This document shows, piece after piece, positions 26,086 through 34,348 of a stretch of 64,000 bases of DNA. Every line of letters begins with the position of its first letter. The first letter of the stretch is position 1. Under the pieces are notes generated by a model. That model saw nothing but the letters and a program-made list of their open reading frames with translations, was not told where the DNA came from and searched no databases. Both the position numbers and the translations under genes were made by a program. The stretch comes from HyVt-477 sp965224605. Lineage in GTDB: Bacteria; Pseudomonadota; Gammaproteobacteria; Thiotrichales; Thiotrichaceae. The stretch lies in contig CBDCZP010000008.1 of assembly GCA_965224605.1 (NCBI GenBank), positions 372,001 to 436,000 on the forward strand, written 5' to 3'.

Positions 26086-27483
26086 TCAATCATTCTTCTC
26101 ATCACTACCATTGCCATTATTATCTTTTTTCCGATTCTTTTTATGACGGTTACGCCGCGGCTTTCTTTGACCTTGTTGATCACCACTGTCCGACTTCTTT
26201 TTCTTCCAGGGCTTTTTACTGCGATTATTGTTATTAGATCGACCTCCACCGTCATTATTCTTGCCATTCCGACCCGTTTTCTGAGCATTCGATTGTTTTG
26301 GCTTTTTGGGTTTCTTAGGCTTTCTATCTAAATTCGTTGCAGGAACATCATGATCCGGTTCAAAACCATCAATCAGCCTACGTTCCAATACTTGTTGAAT
26401 CAAATGCTCAATATCAGCAAGCTGCGCAACCTCATCAGCACTGACTAATGAAACTGCCTGACCTCGACGACCTGCCCGACCGGTACGTCCAATACGATGT
26501 ATATAATCTTCCGCTACGTTTGGCAAATCGAAATTGACCACCTGAGGAAGCTGATCAATATCCAAGCCTCTTGCTGCAATATCCGTCGCGACCAATACCC
26601 TTATCGTGCCTTTTTTAAAATTGGCTAACGCTTTTGTACGTGCACCTTGGCTTTTATTGCCGTGAATAGCAGCAGCCACGATGCCTTTATTCTCAAGCTG
26701 TTTAGTCAGCCTATTTGCACCATGCTTGGTTCGTGTGAAAACCAGCACTTGCTTCCACTGTTCATCTTTAATCAACTGGACAAGCAATGCTGATTTCTGT
26801 TTTTTATCTACCGGACAAATCCACTGTTTAACATTCTCTGCCGTTGTATTACGGGGGCTCACTGAAATCTCAACAGGGTTATTGACCATGCCTTTCGCCA
26901 GATTGCGAATATCATCCGAGAAGGTCGCAGAGAACATCAAATTCTGACGCTGCTTCGGCAAGAACGCTAAAATCTTCCGGATATCATGGATAAATCCCAT
27001 ATCCAGCATTCTGTCTGCTTCATCTAGTATCAACACTTCTAGCTGATCAAAACGAATAGCATTTTGATTATGCAGATCAATCAAGCGCCCAGGAGTAGCC
27101 ACCAGCACATCCACCCCTTTACGCAAGCGCATCATCTGTGGATTGATTTTGACACCTCCAAAGACTTCCGTGGATTTGATGGAGAGGTGTTTGCTGTAAG
27201 TAGTAACACTCGCACCAACTTGTGCTGCCAGCTCACGAGTTGGCGTAAGAATAAGCGCTCGCGCCTGATTAGCCTTGACCTTGGGACCTTTAGACAAACG
27301 CTCCAACAAAGGCAATGTAAAGCCCGCTGTTTTCCCTGTGCCTGTTTGCGCAGCAGCCATAACATCCTTTCCCTCAATGACAGCAGGTATGGCCTGTGCC
27401 TGAATTGGAGAAGGTGTTTCATAACCATTTTCGGCTATGGCTTGTAAAATGGGGGCTGATAAGCCCAATGAGTCAAATCTCAT
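26086..27483 (-). CDS. rhlE: DEAD-box RNA helicase RhlE
   Basis: A 465-residue DEAD-box helicase of the RhlE group. The start RFDSLGLSAPILQAIAENGY has the Q-motif aromatic, followed by Walker A AQTGTGKT, PTRELAAQV, DEAD in ILDEADRMLDMGF, SAT in MFSATFSDDI, DIAARGLDI and HRIGRTGRAGRRG. The tail of about 85 residues (from about 380) is rich in Lys, Asn, Gly and Arg (KKPKKPKQ, GGGRSNNNNRSKKPWKKKK) and is likely an RNA-binding disorder. It differs from the other helicase at 4001-5662, which has TAT in motif III and a longer, Pro-containing tail. It is divergent from the DUF188 gene. Confidence 0.9.
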   Translation of the reverse strand: MRFDSLGLSAPILQAIAENGYETPSPIQAQAIPAVIEGKDVMAAAQTGTGKTAGFTLPLLERLSKGPKVKANQARALILTPTRELAAQVGASVTTYSKHLSIKSTEVFGGVKINPQMMRLRKGVDVLVATPGRLIDLHNQNAIRFDQLEVLILDEADRMLDMGFIHDIRKILAFLPKQRQNLMFSATFSDDIRNLAKGMVNNPVEISVSPRNTTAENVKQWICPVDKKQKSALLVQLIKDEQWKQVLVFTRTKHGANRLTKQLENKGIVAAAIHGNKSQGARTKALANFKKGTIRVLVATDIAARGLDIDQLPQVVNFDLPNVAEDYIHRIGRTGRAGRRGQAVSLVSADEVAQLADIEHLIQQVLERRLIDGFEPDHDVPATNLDRKPKKPKKPKQSNAQKTGRNGKNNDGGGRSNNNNRSKKPWKKKKSDSGDQQGQRKPRRNRHKKNRKKDNNGNGSDEKND

Positions 27484-27662
27484 TATTAATGTCTCTTGTT
27501 AATAGCGCGTGCAGAGTACAGGATAACGTCTTAAAACGCTACGACAACCATTTAGTAAGGGCTTTGCGAACTAAAACTCCTCAGAAATTCAGTTTAAATA
27601 TTTATGGTGTTTATACACGAATGTGGCTTACGATTATGGAAAGGTTAATGGGAGCGAAATGA

Positions 27663-28103
27663 ATGAAAATATGGGTAGATGCCGATGCATGTCCAGTGGT
27701 CATCAAAGAAATTCTCTTTAGAGCGGCTGAACGTACAAAAACCGAAATAACACTGGTAGCAAACCATGCTATGCGCATACCAGCATCACGCTACGTTCAA
27801 TTTCTGCAAGTTCCTTTCGGCTTTGATGTGGCCGACAATGAGATCGTCAAAAGGCTTAAACCCAATGACCTCATCATCACCAGTGATATTCCACTAGCCG
27901 CTGAAGTGATAGAAAAAGGCGGTCAAGCTCTCAGTCCACGCGGTGAGCTCTATTCCCCTGAGACCATAAAAACTCGCCTCAGCATGAGAGATTTTATGGA
28001 AACCCTACGCGAAACAGGAGTAAACACAGGCGGGCCTGCGGCATTGAATCAAAAAGACCGACAAGCTTTTGCCAACCATCTGGACAAATTATTACTAAAT
28101 TAG
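27663..28103 (+). CDS. DUF188 (YaiI/YqxD) family protein
   Basis: A 146-residue cytoplasmic protein of the YaiI/YqxD family. The start KIWVDADACPVVIKEILFRA has two Asp residues that fit a PIN-like metal site, and ENEI-like DVADNEIVKRL plus the Asp in ITSDIPLA continue the motif. The C-terminal RDFMETLRETGVNTGGPA matches the family. A nuclease role is a guess based on the fold. The ATG at 27663 has a weak ribosome-binding site; it is divergent from rhlE. Confidence 0.85.
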   Translation: MKIWVDADACPVVIKEILFRAAERTKTEITLVANHAMRIPASRYVQFLQVPFGFDVADNEIVKRLKPNDLIITSDIPLAAEVIEKGGQALSPRGELYSPETIKTRLSMRDFMETLRETGVNTGGPAALNQKDRQAFANHLDKLLLN

Positions 28104-28290
28104 TTATCGTCCAGAAACATTCGTTAACCTGTGTTAAGCGATAGCGCAGACTACACAAAAATTATGATCTTTACTAAACTAGTTAAAGAAGACCCGATCC
28201 CATAGAATAGACACAGTATCACTTTGAAATACTAGTTAACTTGGCTTTAACTCGGTAATCAAAATATGAAATAAATATAAGGAAAAGCCC

Positions 28291-28839
28291 ATGAAATCAA
28301 GTAAACATTATTCAGGAATAATCACTAATATTGGTGAAGACATCACTCGTGACGGCTTGTTAAAAACCCCTGATCGCGCTGCCAAAGCCTTCGAATTTTT
28401 GACTCAAGGCTACCAGCAAGATTTAAACACTGTATTGAATGATGCAGTATTTGAATCCGATAATGACGAAATGGTTATCGTCAAAGATATAGAGTTGTAT
28501 TCCTTGTGTGAACACCACCTTTTACCTTTTGTGGGTAAAGCCCATGTCGCTTATTTACCGCAAGGGAAAGTTATTGGCTTATCCAAAATAGCCCGCATTA
28601 CCGACATGTACGCTAGACGCTTGCAAATTCAGGAAAACATGACCAAACAAATCGCCGAGGCCATTCAGAAAGTGACTGGAGCATCCGGTGTAGGGGTTGT
28701 TATTGAAGCTCAACATTTTTGCATGATGATGCGTGGTGTACAAAAGCAAAACTCATGGACTATTTCTTCAATGATGCTGGGTACGTTTAGGAATAATCCG
28801 CATACACGAGAAGAGTTTTTAAACCTGATTGCTCGGTAA
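28291..28839 (+). CDS. folE: GTP cyclohydrolase I
   Basis: A 182-residue FolE, the first enzyme of tetrahydrofolate synthesis, forming 7,8-dihydroneopterin triphosphate from GTP. The Zn ligands are visible in SLCEHHLLPFVGKAHVAYLP and in AQHFCMMMRGVQKQNSWT, and the start contains the family's TRDGLLKTPDRAAKAFEF. The length is that of the short homodecamer form. AAGGAAAA precedes the ATG. It stands alone and ends in a hairpin terminator at 28862-28887. Confidence 0.96.
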   Translation: MKSSKHYSGIITNIGEDITRDGLLKTPDRAAKAFEFLTQGYQQDLNTVLNDAVFESDNDEMVIVKDIELYSLCEHHLLPFVGKAHVAYLPQGKVIGLSKIARITDMYARRLQIQENMTKQIAEAIQKVTGASGVGVVIEAQHFCMMMRGVQKQNSWTISSMMLGTFRNNPHTREEFLNLIAR

Positions 28840-28861
28840 GACGGCAACCCATTGCAAACAA

Positions 28862-28887
28862 AAAAAGAGAGGCTATTGGCTCTCTTT
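28862..28887 (+). terminator. Hairpin terminator after folE
   Basis: AAAGAGAG and CTCTCTTT form the stem around GCTATTGG, followed by a short T-rich run. It begins 23 bases after the folE stop. Confidence 0.8.
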
Positions 28888-29036
28888 ATATCTTCACTTG
28901 TGAACCGCATTAGGCTTCATTCACGTTGCCAAAGTAGGCATGACTGGAATTTATGAGAAGGCATGACTGCACGGGAAATGGACACATTAATATAACTAAT
29001 GTACGGTGTTTATTTTTTATGAAAAGGATTTTTCCA

Positions 29037-29855
29037 ATGAAAACGCTATTACCCCTAACTCTCATCGTTTTATTCTTCAGCAATACATCACTGGCAAAAG
29101 ATAAAATAGATTGCACCAATGAAGAAGAGCTCAGTAGAAATAACATCGAACAATGCTTAAAACAGAGCGATACAGAGCTTAATAAAGTCTATAAGCACCT
29201 TATCAATGGTTACAAAGGAAGAGCCGAACCCCAAGACCTATTAAGAAAAGCACAAAGAGCCTGGCTGGTAACACGAGAGGCACATTGTACATTAGTAGGT
29301 AGAGAAATTGCCGCTAGTGCCGGCGTGGCAATTGCTGTCTGTGAATTGAAAATGACTCAGCATCGAACTGAAGAATTACAAGCGTTACTTAATATAGGAC
29401 TTGATGACACGACATCAGGATTGCCGATTTCAGAAAATTCCTTTAGGGGGATTGAAGTAGGCGATAAAATTTCCTCCCATAGCGGCTATATTAAAAAGGA
29501 AATACTACAAACGGGAGAAGCAGATTTTGATATTTATCGAATCAAGGACTTCGATAATAATCCTGTAGGGTACTTTGTGGCTGATCCAAATAATGAGCGT
29601 TTAGTTGGTGACATTACGATAGAGAGTGAAACAGCAGAAACATCAAAAGGAATTAAAGTAGGTAGTACTTTTCAAGAATTAATGGAAAAACTGCCAGCTA
29701 TCGAAGTTCATGGTTCTGAGATTGAAGGTATGACACATGCAACCTATAAAACGCTTTCGTACCGCTTAGATGTTCAAAATTATACTTACCAACTTAATAT
29801 GAAAAAAGTTCCTTTAGACACCAAGATCATAGAGATTATTATTGGTCGAAGTTAA
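29037..29855 (+). CDS. Secreted LprI-like (DUF1311) protein
   Basis: A 272-residue exported protein. I chose the ATG at 29037, with AAGGA eight bases upstream, because it gives a clean signal peptide (MKTLLPLTLIVLFFSNTSLA). The mature start has the LprI/DUF1311 pattern with four cysteines: DCTNEEELSRNNIEQCLKQ, LRKAQRAWLVTREAHCTL and AVCELKMTQHRTEEL. That domain inhibits lysozymes in some bacteria. The second half (about 135-272) is a domain with GIEVGDKIS and GIKVGSTFQELMEKL, similar to each other, and is not known to me. The name is inferred from the first domain. It ends in a hairpin terminator. Confidence 0.75.
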   Translation: MKTLLPLTLIVLFFSNTSLAKDKIDCTNEEELSRNNIEQCLKQSDTELNKVYKHLINGYKGRAEPQDLLRKAQRAWLVTREAHCTLVGREIAASAGVAIAVCELKMTQHRTEELQALLNIGLDDTTSGLPISENSFRGIEVGDKISSHSGYIKKEILQTGEADFDIYRIKDFDNNPVGYFVADPNNERLVGDITIESETAETSKGIKVGSTFQELMEKLPAIEVHGSEIEGMTHATYKTLSYRLDVQNYTYQLNMKKVPLDTKIIEIIIGRS

Positions 29856-29892
29856 ACCTTTGGCAACCACATTGCCCATTTTTAACGCACAA

Positions 29893-29920
29893 AAAAAGAG
29901 AGCCACATGGCTCTCTTTTT
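29893..29920 (+). terminator. Terminator after the LprI-like gene
   Basis: AAAAAGAGAGCC and GGCTCTCTTTTT flank ACAT, and T residues follow. It can work in either direction, and the minus-strand amtB gene ends 70 bases further on. Confidence 0.88.
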
Positions 29921-29989
29921 AAATTCCTTACTGTTTCAATAATAAGCCCGATTAAACAACATCGGACCGACTATTGAAAAGGTAGTAAG

Positions 29990-31273
29990 TTATTTTGTCG
30001 TGAACTCAGGATAAGCTTCCATTCCACATTCACCAATATCCACACCTTCGTACTCTTCTTCTTCAGAGACTCGGATACCGAAGATCATTTTAATGATCAT
30101 CCAAGTGATAAACGATGCCACGAATACCCATACAAAGATGGTTGCAGCACCGACAAGCTGTCCGACGAAGGTAGCGCCAGAGTTAGTCAAAGGAACTGCA
30201 AGCAGACCCCACAGACCTACCGTGCCATGTACAGAAATCGCACCTACCGGATCATCAATCTTGATCTTGTCTAAGAACATAATTGAGAATACAACCAGAA
30301 TACCACCTACTGCACCAATCAATGTAGCTTCTAGTGGACTAGGCGTAGAAGGCTCAGCTGTTATTGCAACCAGACCAGCAAGTGCACCGTTTAATGCCAT
30401 TGTTAAGTCAGCTTTGCCGAATAACAATCTGGCAAGAACTAGAGCAGCGATCACACCACCAGCAGCCGCTGCGTTAGTATTCAGAAATACCATTGCAACT
30501 GAGTTTGCACTAGCGATATCGCCTAACTTAAGTACAGAACCACCGTTGAAGCCAAACCAGCCCATCCATAGAATGAATGTACCTAGCGTAGCTAAAGGTA
30601 AGTTTGCGCCAGGAATAGGGTGAACTTTTCCGTCTTTGCCATATTTGCCAAGACGAGCACCAAGCAGTATTACACCTGATAAAGCAGCAGCCGCACCCGC
30701 CATATGAACGATACCAGAACCAGCAAAGTCAGAGAATCCGAAGTCATCGCCTAAGCTAAATAGACCAAATACAGATTTTCCACCCCAAGTCCAAGAACCT
30801 TCCATTGGATAGATAAAGGCTGTCATCACTACAGCAAACAATAAGAATGCCCATAACTTCATGCGCTCTGCCACTGCACCAGACACAATAGACATAGCCG
30901 TAGCTACAAATACCACCTGGAAGAAGAAGTCAGAGGCGTTTGAATAAACAGAACCACCACCAAACTTAGCTTCAGCAGATTCAGCCAATACCGCGGCAAC
31001 CATACCGTCAGCATCTTTAGCGCCATCTAATGCAATGTCTTTCAAGAACATAGCACCATCGTACATAATGTCGTAACCGACAACCATATAGGCTGTACAA
31101 GCAATGGCATAAAGCGCAATGTTTTTGGTTAAGATTTCAGTAGTACTTTTAGATCTAACAAGACCTGCTTCTAACATGGAAAAGCCAGCAGCCATCCACA
31201 TCACTAATGCACCCATTACTAGAAAGTAAAAGGTGTCCATTGCATATTGCAATTCGTAAATATTATTTTCCAT
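29990..31273 (-). CDS. amtB: Ammonium transporter AmtB
   Basis: A 427-residue ammonium channel with about eleven membrane segments. Two conserved His of the pore lie in GIVHMAGAAAALSG and ISVHGTVGLWGLLAVPL, and the family signature runs through DFAGSG. The start LQYAMDTFYFLVMGALVMWM is normal, and there is no cleavable signal. It transfers NH3/NH4+ inward when nitrogen is short and is gated by the PII protein. AAAGGAGTC precedes the ATG, and glnK lies 14 bases upstream. Confidence 0.96.
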   Translation of the reverse strand: MENNIYELQYAMDTFYFLVMGALVMWMAAGFSMLEAGLVRSKSTTEILTKNIALYAIACTAYMVVGYDIMYDGAMFLKDIALDGAKDADGMVAAVLAESAEAKFGGGSVYSNASDFFFQVVFVATAMSIVSGAVAERMKLWAFLLFAVVMTAFIYPMEGSWTWGGKSVFGLFSLGDDFGFSDFAGSGIVHMAGAAAALSGVILLGARLGKYGKDGKVHPIPGANLPLATLGTFILWMGWFGFNGGSVLKLGDIASANSVAMVFLNTNAAAAGGVIAALVLARLLFGKADLTMALNGALAGLVAITAEPSTPSPLEATLIGAVGGILVVFSIMFLDKIKIDDPVGAISVHGTVGLWGLLAVPLTNSGATFVGQLVGAATIFVWVFVASFITWMIIKMIFGIRVSEEEEYEGVDIGECGMEAYPEFTTK

Positions 31274-31287
31274 TTGGAAAGACTCCT

Positions 31288-31626
31288 TTAAAGTGCGTCC
31301 GGGCCGGTTTCGCCTGTGCGAATTCGGATAGTTTGTTCGACCTGAGAAACGAATATTTTACCGTCTCCGATTTTTCCAGTATTAGCAGCCTTAGTAATAG
31401 CTTCAATAACTTGATCGACTAAATCACTTGCTACTGCTGCTTCGATTTTTACTTTAGGTAAAAAATCTACCACATACTCAGCACCACGATAGAGCTCTGT
31501 GTGTCCTTTTTGACGACCAAAACCCTTTACTTCAGTGACGGTAATCCCCTGAACGCCGATTTCAGATAATGCTTCGCGCACATCGTCCAGCTTAAAGGGT
31601 TTAATAATTGCGGTTACCATTTTCAT
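31288..31626 (-). CDS. glnK: Nitrogen regulatory protein P-II (GlnK)
   Basis: A 112-residue PII signal protein. The uridylylation-loop Tyr is in GAEYVVDFLPK, with RQKGHTELYRG before it, and the C-terminal signature is TGKIGDGKIFVSQVEQTIRIRTGE. PII reads ATP/ADP, 2-oxoglutarate and glutamine status and binds AmtB to close it. The pairing with amtB supports the GlnK name. AGGAGG precedes the start. A strong terminator lies between this gene and torF upstream, so glnK-amtB may have its own promoter or rely on read-through. Confidence 0.95.
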   Translation of the reverse strand: MKMVTAIIKPFKLDDVREALSEIGVQGITVTEVKGFGRQKGHTELYRGAEYVVDFLPKVKIEAAVASDLVDQVIEAITKAANTGKIGDGKIFVSQVEQTIRIRTGETGPDAL

Positions 31627-31679
31627 AATAAAACCTCCTATGGATGAAACAAGCCTAGATAAATTAACTAGCTGTTTCT

Positions 31680-31711
31680 AAAAAAGCTCTCCTGAAGTGA
31701 AACAGGAGAGC
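31680..31711 (-). terminator. Terminator or attenuator between torF-like gene and glnK
   Basis: On the minus strand GCTCTCCTG and CAGGAGAGC form a 9-base stem around 8 bases, ended by six T. It begins 15 bases after the porin stop. No sigma-54 promoter was found in the 99 bases before glnK, so read-through may set the ratio of porin to transporter. Confidence 0.85.
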
Positions 31712-31725
31712 AAACTGACTAACTA

Positions 31726-32403
31726 TTAAAAGTCGAACGAATGACCCCAAGAAAGACTAGCCTTTACATCTTCTAGATCACTAGGCAGGAAGTCGCCAGA
31801 TGCCTTATCTAGTGCCAAAGTGAAATCTCCCTTACCTAAAGAAAGCTGTACGTGAGTGTAATCAGCCCCACCACCGAAATCACCTTTACCAATAGTTCCA
31901 CCAAGAGTAAGACCATATACGCCTAGTTCTTTACTACCAGAAAGAGCGAAGTAATCATAATCTTCGTTATTATCACCAACACCAATTGCAGCACTGGCTT
32001 CAATAGGACCAAAGCTTAAACCAAGGTTTATTTCTTCAAAATGTGACGCATTTCCAGCACCTTGAACACCAGGGTATCGATAACTTGTAGCACCGACGCT
32101 ATAACCGATTGCATCTGTAATCTTGCCACCATACGCACCGTATAGGTCGATCTCATATCCAGTGCCATCAGCACCACCATCAGTTGTTGATGCCCAAGTG
32201 CCTACTGAAAGGCCGTTGCCCACTTCATAGTCAAGACCGCCAGACAGAGCGCCACGGCCACTTGCAGCTTCTAGTCCACGAAAAATGTAATTTGTGGTAG
32301 CGCCGATATTTGAGCTTGCGCCTGCAAATGCAGTAGTAGTTGTACCGAGAAGAGTAGTTGCAAGAGCTGCAACCGAAAGAGTTACTTTAAGTTTTGTATT
32401 CAT
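31726..32403 (-). CDS. TorF-family outer-membrane porin
   Basis: A 225-residue outer-membrane beta-barrel of the TorF/TIGR02001 family. I chose the ATG at 32403 with GGAAGC upstream; it gives a clean signal peptide (KLKVTLSVAALATTLLGTTTTAFA). The mature start GASSNIGATTNYIFRGLEAA has the typical first strand, and alternating strands end in SLSWGHSFDF with a terminal Phe, the usual barrel end. The family is often linked to nitrogen limitation. Here it precedes glnK-amtB and is fired by a sigma-54 promoter, so it may pass ammonium, amino acids or nitrate, but the substrate is not known. Confidence 0.82.
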   Translation of the reverse strand: MNTKLKVTLSVAALATTLLGTTTTAFAGASSNIGATTNYIFRGLEAASGRGALSGGLDYEVGNGLSVGTWASTTDGGADGTGYEIDLYGAYGGKITDAIGYSVGATSYRYPGVQGAGNASHFEEINLGLSFGPIEASAAIGVGDNNEDYDYFALSGSKELGVYGLTLGGTIGKGDFGGGADYTHVQLSLGKGDFTLALDKASGDFLPSDLEDVKASLSWGHSFDF

Positions 32404-32448
32404 TTGAATAGCTTCCATGTTGTTTAAAAAAGTTAACATAGATTAGAA

Positions 32449-32464
32449 TGCAAATTCCATGCCA
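32449..32464 (-). promoter_or_regulatory. Sigma-54 promoter of torF-like gene
   Basis: On the minus strand TGGCATG-GAAT-TTGCA matches the -24/-12 consensus TGGCACG-N4-TTGCW at all key bases (GG, GC and spacing). The transcript would start about 35 bases before the ATG. Confidence 0.88.
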
Positions 32465-32507
32465 ATCATTACAACCACTTGATTAGAGTAGTGAATAAAT
32501 GGAACAT

Positions 32508-32543
32508 GTTGTTTATTGCGCAATGCTGTTGCATTTAAACAAC
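32508..32543. promoter_or_regulatory. Inverted repeat between kinase and porin genes
   Basis: GTTGTTTA and TAAACAAC are perfect 8-base arms around 20 bases, with TTGCGCAA inside. It lies just upstream of the sigma-54 promoter. It could be an IHF or regulator site, or a weak terminator for the kinase gene; there is no T run. Confidence 0.35.
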
Positions 32544-32557
32544 GAAATTGCTTTTTC

Positions 32558-32597
32558 TTGGTGCGCCAGGATATGTTACGCCCTACTTTGGTGCGCC
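32558..32597. promoter_or_regulatory. Two NtrC-like enhancer sites, 30 bases apart
   Basis: TTGGTGCGCC occurs at 32558 and again at 32588, exactly 30 bases apart, close to three helical turns. On the minus strand the second reads GCACCAAAGTAGGGC (32580-32594), which fits the NtrC pattern GCAC-N7-GTGC with one change; the other has only one good half. They lie 110-140 bases upstream of the torF sigma-54 promoter, where an enhancer belongs. Confidence 0.5.
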
Positions 32598-32607
32598 GCG
32601 ATTGTGG

Positions 32608-34332
32608 CTATAGACGTAGCACTAGCAGATAAACCAAACAACCCATCAACATCAACTCAAAAAAAGCCAAGGCTTGCCAAAAGCGCAGCGGGTTTCGTTC
32701 CAGCAACGGACGGGGATCGGCATCTAGTAAAGATGTGTTCGGTTTATTCAAATCACTAATAAATTCTGACAATAAGCCATAACGCTTTTCAGGGATCGGG
32801 TGTGTGGCTTTTTGTAAAGACCTATCAATCCAGTCTGGAATAGAAGCGTTATATTGCCTTGCTGACCTATAGATAAATTTCTTTTTACGTGCTTTCTCTG
32901 GTTGAATTTCACCGTAGGGCAGCTTCCCCGTGAGCATCTCGTATGCGATTACTCCCAGTGAGAAAATATCTGAGCGATTACTTCCTCGCTCGCCTTTAAA
33001 ATATTCCGGAGCAGAATAATTGGCTGTACCCACAATTTGTGAATGTTCAAGAATGGATTGAATCTCGGCTAGACCTGCTATCTTGGTCGAACCAAAATCT
33101 ATAATTTTTAGGGTATTGTTTGAATCAAGAATGATATTATCAGGCTTCAGGTCTTGATGAATCATTTCCATGCGATGCATGGCGCGCAGCCCCTTGGTGA
33201 TCTGTGTAACGGTACCGCGCATTTGTACCAATGTCGCCTGGGGGTTGTCATCCATCCATTGCGCCAGAGTTTGTCCATGTATGTATTCCAGCACCGTATA
33301 CAAAAAACTTCGCTGTCGTTTTGAAGCACAGGTTTTTATAAGATGTTCCGAGTTTAAGCGTTTTCCCACCCATTCTTCATGCAGAAACAAATCAATATAA
33401 GCAGGATCATCTTCAAAATTCACCGAAGGTGTCTTGATCACCACTTTTCGCGAGATTTCATCCAGCGTATCTTCTGCCAAATACACTTGACTTCTGGAGG
33501 AGGATTTAAGCTCACGGATGATTTTGTAACCATCTATAATATTGCCGCCACGCAAATCAGGTGGAAAAGGCAAGCGCGTTAACTGATCAAAAAACTCGTC
33601 TTTATTCGCTTTAGGTAATGCATCAATCTTGATGAGCTGGCAGGTAATGTTATCGGTACTTTTATTAGCTTTCGCAGCCTCAACTATGCGCTCAGAGACC
33701 TGTTGCAAATCAGCAACATGTGCTTCAATATGCTCCTGAAGCTCACCATCATTGACAAAATCATGCACGCCATCGGTGCTAAAAAAATAAATATCGCCTT
33801 CTTGGGCTGGCATCGACTTATAGTCAATATTCAGATTGAGGTCTATTCCCAAAGCCCGGCTCAGGTATTCCTCGTCCTGACTAATCCAGATGCGGTGATC
33901 TTGAGTAAGCTGCTCAAAATCACCATCTCGTAGCCGATAAATTCGGCTATCTCCTATATGAAAGAGATGCACCGTTTGGGATTTGATGACAATAGCACTA
34001 AACGTTGTCACCATGCCTTTAGGAGAGTCGAAGCGCTGCTGGCCTTGGCTATAAAGCCAACTATTCATCGCGCTCATGACTTTGGTAACGGCTTTTTTGA
34101 CTGTCCATGATTCTGATGTGCTGTAATAGTCATCCATAAACATGCGCACACTCATCTGGCTTGCTTCCTTGCCACCGTCACTGCCACTCATGCCATCAGC
34201 AATAGCAACCGCTATACCCTTGCTTTCTAACTGATCATTATCTGGAACAAACGCACCAAAATAGTCCTCATTGTCGGCTTTAATGCCTGCGTTCGAGGAT
34301 TGTCCCAGTGAGATTGATAATGATGAAGTCAT
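32608..34332 (-). CDS. PP2C phosphatase-Ser/Thr kinase fusion with C-terminal membrane anchor
   Basis: A 574-residue protein with a PP2C-type phosphatase domain (about 8-238) and a Hanks-type kinase domain (about 265-535), ending in one membrane segment (FWQALAFFELMLMGCLVYLL). The phosphatase metal residues are seen in IADGMSGSDGGKEAS, FHIGDSRIYRL and FSTDGVHDFV. In the kinase, the Gly-rich loop is degenerate (RELKSSSRSQVYLAED), the Lys in VVIK is kept, the catalytic loop reads HQDLKPDN instead of HRDLKPDN, and DFG is intact. It lies 16 bases after the nitrate transporter stop. Such fusions beside NarK are seen in other gammaproteobacteria; the target is unknown. Confidence 0.88.
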   Translation of the reverse strand: MTSSLSISLGQSSNAGIKADNEDYFGAFVPDNDQLESKGIAVAIADGMSGSDGGKEASQMSVRMFMDDYYSTSESWTVKKAVTKVMSAMNSWLYSQGQQRFDSPKGMVTTFSAIVIKSQTVHLFHIGDSRIYRLRDGDFEQLTQDHRIWISQDEEYLSRALGIDLNLNIDYKSMPAQEGDIYFFSTDGVHDFVNDGELQEHIEAHVADLQQVSERIVEAAKANKSTDNITCQLIKIDALPKANKDEFFDQLTRLPFPPDLRGGNIIDGYKIIRELKSSSRSQVYLAEDTLDEISRKVVIKTPSVNFEDDPAYIDLFLHEEWVGKRLNSEHLIKTCASKRQRSFLYTVLEYIHGQTLAQWMDDNPQATLVQMRGTVTQITKGLRAMHRMEMIHQDLKPDNIILDSNNTLKIIDFGSTKIAGLAEIQSILEHSQIVGTANYSAPEYFKGERGSNRSDIFSLGVIAYEMLTGKLPYGEIQPEKARKKKFIYRSARQYNASIPDWIDRSLQKATHPIPEKRYGLLSEFISDLNKPNTSLLDADPRPLLERNPLRFWQALAFFELMLMGCLVYLLVLRL

Positions 34333-34348
34333 ATTTTCACATCTAGTT

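Noticed and set aside
30093..30623. Plus-strand frame of 176 codons inside amtB
   Set aside because: It is antisense to a clear amtB with full pore motifs.
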